A stretch of 64,000 nt of DNA from Flavobacteriaceae bacterium UBA3591 (GTDB lineage Bacteria > Bacteroidota > Bacteroidia > Flavobacteriales > Flavobacteriaceae): NCBI GenBank assembly GCA_002375695.1, contig DFMO01000008.1, forward strand, positions 298,372 to 362,371. The letters are read 5' to 3'. A program made the position numbers and the translations under genes. Shown here one piece after another: positions 39,502 to 46,495 of the stretch. Every line of letters starts with the position of its first letter. Position 1 is the first letter of the stretch. The notes under the pieces were generated by a model, which saw only the letters and a program-made list of their open reading frames with translations, searched no databases and had not been told where the DNA came from.

Positions 39502-41166
39502 ATGATAGCATCAACAAAAATTCTTTCTCAAACCTTAATTCAACTGTGTTTGGATAAAGGTATTCGGCATATAGTAATTTCACCCGGCTCGCGTAACGCA
39601 CCACTTACAATTGGTTTTGGAAATCATCCCAATTTTAAATGCTACAGCATTGTTGATGAACGCTGCGCAGCTTTTTTTGCCTTAGGAATGGCACAGCAAT
39701 TAAAACAACCGGTGGCGGTACTTTGTACTTCGGGCTCTGCATTGCTCAACTATTATCCGGCAGTAGCCGAAGCCTATTATAGCAACATTCCGCTTGTAGT
39801 AATCTCTGCCGATAGACCTGCCGAAAGAATTGATATTGGCGATGGACAAACTATTAGACAACCCAACGTTTTTGAAAACCACATTCTTTACAGCGCAAAT
39901 TGTACTGACGGCAATCAATTTCAACAAAAAAATGAAACCGAAATAAACGTAGCATTAAATTCGGCTATTGAATTAAACGGCCCCGTACATATAAACGTTC
40001 CTTTTTCTGAACCGTTATACGAAACTACAAACAAACAACTGGCGGTGCCGCAAAATGTTCCGCCGCAAAGTGCAGACTTGTCTATTCAAGATGATTTAAC
40101 GCCTTTTGCCGAACAGTGGAATGGCAGTAAAAAGAAATTGGTGTTGGTTGGTGTATTAAACCCCAATAGTGTTGAACAACAATTTATTGAGGCATTGGCT
40201 AAAGACGAAAGTGTTTTAGTTTTAACCGAAACTACTTCAAATTTACATCACGACAAATTTATTTCGGCAATAGACCAATTAATAACGCCGCTTTCAGATT
40301 CTGAATTTGAAGATTTACGGCCAGAGGTATTGTTAACTTTTGGTGGAATGGTAGTTTCAAAACGCATAAAAAACTTCTTGCGTAATTTTCCGCCCAAATA
40401 TCATTGGCACGTTGATACTAAAATAGCTTACGATACATATTTTGTTTTAAGTCATCATTTTAAAACTTCAATTAATCACTTTTTAAATGCGTTTTTACCC
40501 AAAACTAAATCTGTACAAAGCGATTATCAAAACCGTTGGTTAGCTGTAAAATCATATAGGCAGAATCGGCATAATCTATTTTTAGAGAATCTTTTATATT
40601 CAGATTTTAAAGTTTTTTGTCAAATTTTTCAAAATCTTCCTCAAAACTTACAATTGCAACTTAGCAATAGTGCTACCGTGCGCTATGCACAATTATTTTC
40701 GCTACCTGCAACAGTAGCGGTATTTTGCAATCGTGGCACAAGTGGGATAGACGGCAGTACGAGTACTGCCATAGGAGCGGCGCTAACATCAAAACTGCCT
40801 ACGGTTTTTATTACTGGCGATTTAAGCTTTTTTTACGATAGCAATGCACTTTGGAATAATTATATCCCCAATAATTTTAAGATTATTATAATTAACAATG
40901 GAGGAGGGGGAATATTTAGAATTCTTCCCGGTGAAAAAGATACCGAAGTTTTTGATAAATTCTTTGAAACCAAACATAATTTAAATGCGAAGCAACTTGC
41001 CGAAATGTTTCAATTTAAATACAATGCTGTGCAAGAAAATGATGAATTAGGTAATTGTTTGGCTGCTTTTTTTACCAAAGACGACAAGCCTTCAATTTTA
41101 GAAATATTTACCCCTGCACATATAAATGATAAGGTTTTAATAGATTATTTTAAATTTATTGCATAA
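39502..41166 (+). CDS. menD: 2-succinyl-5-enolpyruvyl-6-hydroxy-3-cyclohexene-1-carboxylate synthase (SEPHCHC synthase)
   Basis: A 554-residue thiamine-diphosphate enzyme that joins isochorismate and 2-oxoglutarate, the first committed step of menaquinone synthesis. Visible landmarks: IRHIVISPGSRNAPLTIGF near residue 20, VDERCAAFFALGMAQ near 52 (ThDP-activating Glu), CTSGSALLNYYPAVAEAYY, and in the C-terminal third NRGTSGIDGSTSTAIGAAL with FITGDLSFFYDSNALWN (ThDP-binding GDLSF...N motif) and IIINNGGGGIFRILPG. A TACCTTTG -7-like box at 39488-39495 ends six bases before the ATG, so menD may have its own promoter besides read-through from menF. Confidence 0.96.
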   Translation: MIASTKILSQTLIQLCLDKGIRHIVISPGSRNAPLTIGFGNHPNFKCYSIVDERCAAFFALGMAQQLKQPVAVLCTSGSALLNYYPAVAEAYYSNIPLVVISADRPAERIDIGDGQTIRQPNVFENHILYSANCTDGNQFQQKNETEINVALNSAIELNGPVHINVPFSEPLYETTNKQLAVPQNVPPQSADLSIQDDLTPFAEQWNGSKKKLVLVGVLNPNSVEQQFIEALAKDESVLVLTETTSNLHHDKFISAIDQLITPLSDSEFEDLRPEVLLTFGGMVVSKRIKNFLRNFPPKYHWHVDTKIAYDTYFVLSHHFKTSINHFLNAFLPKTKSVQSDYQNRWLAVKSYRQNRHNLFLENLLYSDFKVFCQIFQNLPQNLQLQLSNSATVRYAQLFSLPATVAVFCNRGTSGIDGSTSTAIGAALTSKLPTVFITGDLSFFYDSNALWNNYIPNNFKIIIINNGGGGIFRILPGEKDTEVFDKFFETKHNLNAKQLAEMFQFKYNAVQENDELGNCLAAFFTKDDKPSILEIFTPAHINDKVLIDYFKFIA

Positions 41167-41217
41167 ACATATTTTTAAAAACTCCATTCGTAATTACAGT
41201 TTAAATAGTTGTTGCGA

Positions 41218-41250
41218 TTGGAAGTTAGCGTAGTAATATAATTATCTTTG
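41218..41250 (+). promoter_or_regulatory. Promoter of the S1-domain (CvfB-like) gene
   Basis: TTG (41218-41220), a 22-base spacer, then TATCTTTG (41243-41250) fits the Bacteroidota promoter consensus. The ATG at 41256 follows after five bases, implying a leaderless or very short-leader message. Confidence 0.55.
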
Positions 41251-41255
41251 CACTT

Positions 41256-42104
41256 ATGATAAAATTGGGTGAATACAATACGTTAGAAATTTTACGAGAA
41301 ACCGAGCCAGGACTATATTTGGGCGATGATGAAGAGAATGTAGTACTCTTGCCACACAAATATAAACCCGAAGCTTATGAGATAGGAGATAAAATTTCGG
41401 TTTTTATTTATCTCGATAATGAAGAACGTCCAATTGCCACAACTTTAGAGCCATTTTTACAGCTAAACACTTTTGGCTATTTGCACTGTAGTGATGTAAA
41501 TGAATATGGTGCTTTTATGGACTGGGGGCTCGAAAAGCAATTGTTTGTTCCGTTTAAGGAGCAAGCGCGCCCCATGAAAAAAGGAAATTGGTATATAGTT
41601 TATTTATATATCGATGAAAAAACCAATCGCCTAGTAGGGTCAAGCAAAACAAACAATTTTGTACAAAATGATAACTTAACGGTTTCGGTTTTTGATGAAG
41701 TTGAAATTTTGGTGACTCATATTACCGAAAAAGGAGCAAATGTTATAGTGAACGGCGTACACAAAGGCCTAATTTACATAGAGGATATTTTTGAAGATAT
41801 TCGAACTGGAGATAAGTTGCACGCATACGTTAAAAAAATTAGACACGATAATAAAATAGATCTTGTGCTCCAAAAACCCGGCTATCGCAGTATTGAACCT
41901 AACGCTAATTTTATTCGTGAAGAACTCGACGCCGCTGGAGGATTTCTACCCTTGCACGACAAATCTGACCCCGAAACCATAAAAAATATGCTGGGGATGA
42001 GTAAAAAGAGTTTTAAAAAAGCTATTGGTACACTTTATAAAGACAAGCAAATTTCTATTAAAGAAGATGGTATCGAGTTGCTCGATGGTCCTAACGACAA
42101 GTAA
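41256..42104 (+). CDS. S1 RNA-binding domain protein, CvfB/YitL family
   Basis: A 282-residue cytoplasmic protein with tandem S1-type OB folds (residues ~1-65, 70-135 and 145-210; note FGYLHCSDVNEYGAFMDWGL and VLVTHI-like EILVTHITEKGANVIVNGV) followed by a C-terminal winged-helix-like domain (SDPETIKNMLGMSKKSFKKAIG, TLYKDKQISIKEDGIELL). This is the CvfB/YitL architecture. CvfB affects virulence gene expression and RNA turnover in staphylococci; a related RNA-binding role is expected here but not shown. It follows menD by 89 bases and has its own promoter. Confidence 0.88.
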   Translation: MIKLGEYNTLEILRETEPGLYLGDDEENVVLLPHKYKPEAYEIGDKISVFIYLDNEERPIATTLEPFLQLNTFGYLHCSDVNEYGAFMDWGLEKQLFVPFKEQARPMKKGNWYIVYLYIDEKTNRLVGSSKTNNFVQNDNLTVSVFDEVEILVTHITEKGANVIVNGVHKGLIYIEDIFEDIRTGDKLHAYVKKIRHDNKIDLVLQKPGYRSIEPNANFIREELDAAGGFLPLHDKSDPETIKNMLGMSKKSFKKAIGTLYKDKQISIKEDGIELLDGPNDK

Positions 42105-42120
42105 ATTCCTCTATTTGTAA

Positions 42121-42729
42121 TTAGCTTGTTTTCTCAACAAATTCTGGGCAGTCTAGTCTAATATCCTTGGTATATAAAGGCTTTTGTAGATATTTGCAAT
42201 AATCATTATTATTTTTAGTGCTGTGAAACTTGCAAGCATAACACATACGTTGCACGCTAATTATTTGCGCGCTATTTAAATTTGCAATTAGTTTTGAAAT
42301 TGTATCGTAAACAGTCTCTAACTTTTCGTCTTCAAAACCAGCAAGTTTTTCTTTTAACCTATTAGCGTACGTACTTGTTTGTGCTACCAAATCATTGCCT
42401 TTTTGGGTAAGTACGATTAAAAAACTTCGACTGTCAGAATTTGAAAAGTCTTTAAAAATATGTCCTTTCTTTTCTAAAGCTTTTACGGCATCGCTTATTG
42501 TAGGTTTAGAGACGTTAAACTCTTTAGCCAAATAACTAATGGTACTTAGAGAATCTTTATGGTTGGCAACAAAAATTAAAATTTGAATTTGTATAGGGCT
42601 TACCCCGTGTTTTTTGGCCTCTTCCCAAAGTAAAGTTCTAAAAACTTCCGATAGGCGCTCCAGGCCAACAACTATTTTATTGCTTACACTGGTTTGCTGA
42701 AAATTTATATCGAAGACGCTTTTTTTCAT
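42121..42729 (-). CDS. MarR-family regulator with C-terminal cysteine cluster
   Basis: A 202-residue winged-helix protein. The DNA-binding core (residues ~35-110) has GVSPIQIQILIFVANHK, TISYLAKEFNVSKPTISDAVKAL and DSRSFLIVLTQKG. After the MarR dimerisation helix, the last ~40 residues add a cysteine cluster, MCYACKF then NDYCKYL then LDCPEF (a C-x2-C-x9-C-xn-C array). Such an array can bind zinc or an iron-sulfur cluster or act as a redox switch. A small CPVC redoxin gene lies 141 bases upstream on the same strand, supporting a redox link by inference. The regulator probably controls itself or that neighbour. Confidence 0.82.
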   Translation of the reverse strand: MKKSVFDINFQQTSVSNKIVVGLERLSEVFRTLLWEEAKKHGVSPIQIQILIFVANHKDSLSTISYLAKEFNVSKPTISDAVKALEKKGHIFKDFSNSDSRSFLIVLTQKGNDLVAQTSTYANRLKEKLAGFEDEKLETVYDTISKLIANLNSAQIISVQRMCYACKFHSTKNNNDYCKYLQKPLYTKDIRLDCPEFVEKTS

Positions 42730-42869
42730 AATAATTGCCTGTCAAGATCTATTTCTTAACAGGCAAAGTTAGTAATCCTAATTAATTACAGTTTTCCTTT
42801 TTTGTAAAATAATAAGCTTTTCAAAAAAAACTATAAAGTTATCAATACTGAAAACCTTTTAGTGATGTG

Positions 42870-43103
42870 TTATTGTTTTACATCGGCCATTGAGGCTCCA
42901 TAATTTATATGAAGCACATTGCCCGTAGGAGTAACCAGAGCAGGAACCGATTTTACCCCTGCGCTTTCGGCATTGGCAATTTTCGATTTCTCTTCGCCTA
43001 AATGAATAACTTCAACCGAAGCAGGATCCATTAATTGTAAAATTTCTTGTTCGGCACTAACACAAACAGGACATCCTGCGTGATAAAAAACAGACTTTTT
43101 CAT
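42870..43103 (-). CDS. Small thioredoxin/glutaredoxin-fold protein (CPVC)
   Basis: A 77-residue single-domain redox protein: MKKSVFYHAGCPVCVSAEQ with active-site Cys-Pro-Val-Cys at residues 11-14 and the cis-proline loop VKSVPALVTPTG near residue 51. It has no signal peptide, so it is cytoplasmic. Its size is that of mini-thioredoxins or glutaredoxin-like proteins. Its partner is unknown. It sits upstream of the MarR-type gene with the cysteine cluster, on the same strand, separated by a 140-base gap. Confidence 0.82.
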   Translation of the reverse strand: MKKSVFYHAGCPVCVSAEQEILQLMDPASVEVIHLGEEKSKIANAESAGVKSVPALVTPTGNVLHINYGASMADVKQ

Positions 43104-43271
43104 ACTATTAAATTTAAATTAAAGCAAAATTGCTACTGTAAATATAGTAAGGATTCCTAACTAAATAAAATATTTGTAAATAAATTTTCAGCTACCAACT
43201 TTTTTCAAGTGGGATAGCAGTCTAAAATGTATGCTGAAATTTTAAAAGGAAAATGACTGTCTATTCAATAT

Positions 43272-43754
43272 TTATTGGGTGTACGAGCCATATGCTCTAT
43301 AGCCAAAGTGCAATCCGCGACGACGATGTGGGCGTTGATAAAAACCGTAGGAGTAGGGCATAAGCTCTGGTCTTAGATATCCTTGCGAAGCTTTATACGA
43401 AATGTTTTTAACTTTGGTAGCACCATCGGGGCTGTAACTGCTGTTGCCGCCGTAAATACCCAATTCTCTTGGGTCGAGTGAAATTTGTAAATCAGATTTT
43501 ACATAATTTTCATTCGCTACCATGGCATCAAACATACTCACCGGCTCGCGGTAATTTTTTTTGTTTAATTTAAATGAAGGCAGCTTATTATTATTTTCTG
43601 AAGTAAAATTGGGCTTTAAGTCTAACGAAGTACTCATTAAACTTTCAATCGCTGGGAGTTTTACAAAGTCTAATTTCAATTTATTAGATTCAAAATCTAA
43701 TTGAGCCCAAACCGACAGCGGGAGAAACCATACTATAATTAGATACTTTTTCAT
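43272..43754 (-). CDS. Exported hypothetical protein
   Basis: A 160-residue protein starting at ATG 43754 (MKKYLIIVWFLPLSVWAQ), a standard signal peptide; the alternative GTG at 43760 adds only two residues. A TATCTTTG -7-like box just upstream supports the ATG. The mature part is low in recognisable features: a segment PSFKLNKKNYREPVSMFD, LDPRELGIYGGN, and a C-terminus rich in Tyr, Gly and Arg (PYSYGFYQRPHRRRGLHFG). I do not recognise the family. It is probably periplasmic or envelope-associated. It is followed by the papain-like peptidase gene on the opposite side, with no sign of a shared operon. Confidence 0.7.
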   Translation of the reverse strand: MKKYLIIVWFLPLSVWAQLDFESNKLKLDFVKLPAIESLMSTSLDLKPNFTSENNNKLPSFKLNKKNYREPVSMFDAMVANENYVKSDLQISLDPRELGIYGGNSSYSPDGATKVKNISYKASQGYLRPELMPYSYGFYQRPHRRRGLHFGYRAYGSYTQ

Positions 43755-43806
43755 TGCCACAAAGATATCAAATATTAAACCAATTTATATCTTGTAAAAA
43801 ATTGCA

Positions 43807-44925
43807 CTATAAATTTAATTTTTTTGAAGTTTTTTTGGGGATGGCATCTTTATGAATGGTGATGCTAATAGCTTTTAACCGCATATAGGCTTCACTAAAA
43901 TATACATATCCATCGTTTGCAATACGACTTTTATCATTTCCCCAACTGTTTTTTACCTTGTAGTATTTTGTGCCATTTTGATCGCGAAGTACCCCAGTAA
44001 TGTGCATTAAATGGTCGTCTGTTGTATTGTAGTTTTCAAATTCTGCTTGTCTAAATTCTTGGGTAATATGTTTTTCGGGATAGATACCTTGTAAAGCTTT
44101 TACTTTGTTTGCGTTGTTTTCTGGAATTACAGCTACACCATCTTTTGCCGAAAAACTTCGCTCGCTTACATCGCAATCTAGCTCAACCGTAAAACCGTTT
44201 AATAAGGCATTGTCTATAGTAGCCATCATTTGGTTTAATGGAACGTTGTAAAAACTACCATTACTCCAATTATCTGGAATATTTAAAATAAATTTTGAGT
44301 AAAAAGGAGCGTGGGTAAAACTGGTAAGATGAACATAATCACTTGGTATAATTTTAGTCATTGCCAAGAAACTTTGCGGGGTGTATTGTTTTCCGTTATA
44401 TGTAAAGCCTGTCACTTCTTTCCCAATATAAATATCGAGAACATTCGCTACAACTTCGCGCCATTTGCTGCTCAATTTTCTTCCAGGATTGTCTACATAT
44501 GTTTTTAAAATTGCTTCCAACACGGCTACCATTTCAGCGTGATTATAGGTTGTTTCATTTTCGTTTAACCCCGTAAATACAGCTTCAGGTACTAGCCCAT
44601 AATGTGCCACTGAATTTAAGACGTCATGAGCCAAACCACCTTCGCTAAATTGTGCTTTACCCTGTCGCATTATATAATTTTCAGCTTTTAATGGGTATGT
44701 ATGCCTTACTTGGTACATTTCGCTTAAGTCAATATTTTTCCCAGTGAGGCGCATAATTTCACTTTCTAAAAATGAAGTACTACTAAAACTCCAACAAGTT
44801 CCTGTAACCCCTTGACTTATAACTGGTGTGGTTTCAAGGTCAATTTCGGTAGTAAATTTATAGGCTTCTTGTGCAGAAATTGTAATCGTAAAAAGTAGTA
44901 AAAAGAATAAATTAAATTGTTTCAT
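43807..44925 (-). CDS. Exported papain-like (C1 / bleomycin hydrolase-type) cysteine peptidase
   Basis: A 372-residue protein. I start at ATG 44925, giving the signal peptide MKQFNLFFLLLFTITISAQ; the longer frame to 45009 would hide it. The catalytic set of the aminopeptidase C/bleomycin hydrolase branch is complete: Gln38 and Cys44 in ISQGVTGTCWSFSS, His in DDHLMHITGVL and Asn in YKVKNSWGND near the C-terminus. Bleomycin hydrolases are normally cytosolic; this flavobacterial version is exported, so it may trim peptides in the periplasm. The substrate is unknown. It is divergent from menB. Confidence 0.9.
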   Translation of the reverse strand: MKQFNLFFLLLFTITISAQEAYKFTTEIDLETTPVISQGVTGTCWSFSSTSFLESEIMRLTGKNIDLSEMYQVRHTYPLKAENYIMRQGKAQFSEGGLAHDVLNSVAHYGLVPEAVFTGLNENETTYNHAEMVAVLEAILKTYVDNPGRKLSSKWREVVANVLDIYIGKEVTGFTYNGKQYTPQSFLAMTKIIPSDYVHLTSFTHAPFYSKFILNIPDNWSNGSFYNVPLNQMMATIDNALLNGFTVELDCDVSERSFSAKDGVAVIPENNANKVKALQGIYPEKHITQEFRQAEFENYNTTDDHLMHITGVLRDQNGTKYYKVKNSWGNDKSRIANDGYVYFSEAYMRLKAISITIHKDAIPKKTSKKLNL

Positions 44926-45008
44926 TGTTAGTGTTAGGTCGAGCGCAGTCCAGACCGTATTGCTTAATAAGTTAAAATGACTTCTCCACTGCGTGTGGGA
45001 GGGAGTCA

Positions 45009-45042
45009 TTGGGCTATTTAATATTTTGATTTTATATCTTTA
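45009..45042 (+). promoter_or_regulatory. Probable promoter of menB
   Basis: TTG (45009-45011), a 23-base spacer and TATCTTTA (45035-45042), which differs from TAnnTTTG only at the last base. Start of transcription would be near 45048, 11 bases before the menB ATG at 45059. Confidence 0.45.
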
Positions 45043-45058
45043 CGCTAAAATAATAAAT

Positions 45059-45898
45059 ATGACATCACCCAACTGGAAAACAGCAAAAGAATATACCGAT
45101 ATAACCTATAAAAAATGTGAAGGCGTAGCTCGTATCGCGTTTAATAGACCCGATGTACGCAATGCTTTCCGCCCAAAAACTACTGCCGAATTACTCGATG
45201 CTTTTCATGATGCACAGGAAGACACCGCGATAGGCGTAGTGCTTTTATCTGCCGAAGGCCCCTCGTCCAAAGATGGAGTTTATAGTTTTTGTAGCGGGGG
45301 CGATCAAAAAGCACGTGGCCATCAAGGCTATGTAGGCGACGATGGCTACCACCGTTTAAACATACTCGATGTACAACGCTTAATACGCTTTATGCCAAAA
45401 GCCGTAATTTGTGTGGTTCCTGGGTGGGCCGTAGGTGGCGGACACAGTTTGCACGTAGTTTGCGATTTAACTTTGGCCAGTAAAGAACACGCTATTTTTA
45501 AACAAACCGATGCCGATGTTACCAGTTTCGACGGTGGTTACGGTAGCGCATACCTTGCCAAAATGGTAGGTCAAAAAAAGGCTCGTGAAATATTTTTCCT
45601 CGGAAGAAATTACTCGGCACAAGAAGCTTTTGAAATGGGAATGGTTAACGCCGTTATTCCACACGCCGAATTGGAAGATACAGCGTATCAATGGGCGCAA
45701 GAAATTCTTGCAAAAAGTCCTACTTCTATTAAAATGCTGAAATTTGCTATGAATCTTACAGACGATGGAATGGTAGGTCAGCAAGTATTTGCAGGCGAAG
45801 CTACCAGACTCGCCTATATGACCGATGAAGCAAAAGAAGGTCGCGACGCTTTTCTTGAAAAGCGTAAACCAAATTTTAACAAAAAGTGGTTGCCGTAA
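45059..45898 (+). CDS. menB: 1,4-dihydroxy-2-naphthoyl-CoA synthase
   Basis: A 279-residue crotonase-fold enzyme that closes the naphthoquinol ring of menaquinone from o-succinylbenzoyl-CoA. I start at ATG 45059 (MTSPNWKTAKEYTDITY); the longer frame from 44993 would begin upstream of the promoter. Family hallmarks: FNRPDVRNAFRPKTTAELLDA near residue 33, FCSGGDQKARGHQGY near 80, the oxyanion region VVPGWAVGGGHSLHVVCDLT near 122, and DADVTSFDGGYGSAYLA near 152 (catalytic Asp/Tyr). It lies ~4 kb from menF/menD and is separately transcribed. No menE or menC is in the window. Confidence 0.96.
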   Translation: MTSPNWKTAKEYTDITYKKCEGVARIAFNRPDVRNAFRPKTTAELLDAFHDAQEDTAIGVVLLSAEGPSSKDGVYSFCSGGDQKARGHQGYVGDDGYHRLNILDVQRLIRFMPKAVICVVPGWAVGGGHSLHVVCDLTLASKEHAIFKQTDADVTSFDGGYGSAYLAKMVGQKKAREIFFLGRNYSAQEAFEMGMVNAVIPHAELEDTAYQWAQEILAKSPTSIKMLKFAMNLTDDGMVGQQVFAGEATRLAYMTDEAKEGRDAFLEKRKPNFNKKWLP

Positions 45899-45909
45899 TT
45901 TTTTATAAA

Positions 45910-46431
45910 TTACCGCATTAGGAGTAAAATTTCGGCAGGAAGCTCTATTTTGTCAATTTCGTTACCAACCGTGTTGTAAAACACAAATTTCATCTGGTTA
46001 CCTGCCAATAATTTTACCAAATATAATTCGCGTTCGGGATTGTAAAGACTTATAAATTTAGCCGAATGAATTTCGAAGTCTTTATAATCTTGATCAACTT
46101 TAAGCCGCACTGTTGAAGGAATAATTTCGGCGGGTGTAAATTCTGAATGGAAAACTAAGGTGCCATTCGGTAAATATGCCGCCGAAAAACCCGGCCTGCC
46201 ATCTTCTTCAAATTTTGCGAAATATAAAATATTGGGTGCATCGTGCATGCCATCCAATTCTTGAACCTCCCATTCTGAAACAAAGTTTGAAGGGTACAAG
46301 ATGTCTTGTTGGTTTAAAATCACTTTAGGCACCTCAGACTCTGGTATAAATCGAGTAGTGTCGTTTACATCCTGCCCAAGGGTAACCCCAGTAAAAAATA
46401 AGCTGAAAACAATAGTAAAAATCTTTCTCAT
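45910..46431 (-). CDS. Exported hypothetical protein
   Basis: A 173-residue protein with a signal peptide (MRKIFTIVFSLFFTGVTLGQ). The mature part has a weak beta-meander flavour: EVQELDGMHDAPNILYFAKF, then a Gly/Pro-bearing RPGFSAAYLPNGTLVFHSEF and later strands, resembling the small PepSY/BLIP-like beta-lactamase-inhibitor-like folds common in Bacteroidota, but the match is not strong enough to assign. It is monocistronic, converges on menB with 11 bases between stops, and follows the E1 gene on the same strand with a 64-base gap. Confidence 0.65.
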   Translation of the reverse strand: MRKIFTIVFSLFFTGVTLGQDVNDTTRFIPESEVPKVILNQQDILYPSNFVSEWEVQELDGMHDAPNILYFAKFEEDGRPGFSAAYLPNGTLVFHSEFTPAEIIPSTVRLKVDQDYKDFEIHSAKFISLYNPERELYLVKLLAGNQMKFVFYNTVGNEIDKIELPAEILLLMR

Positions 46432-46495
46432 AGCGTTATAATTTTTATACGCTATAAGATACGGAGCTTACATAAAGAATAACAGGATTTTAGCG

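Noticed and set aside
44925..45009. N-terminal extension of the papain-like peptidase
   Set aside because: The extension would mask a perfect signal peptide beginning at 44925 and is rich in residues unlike a coding start.
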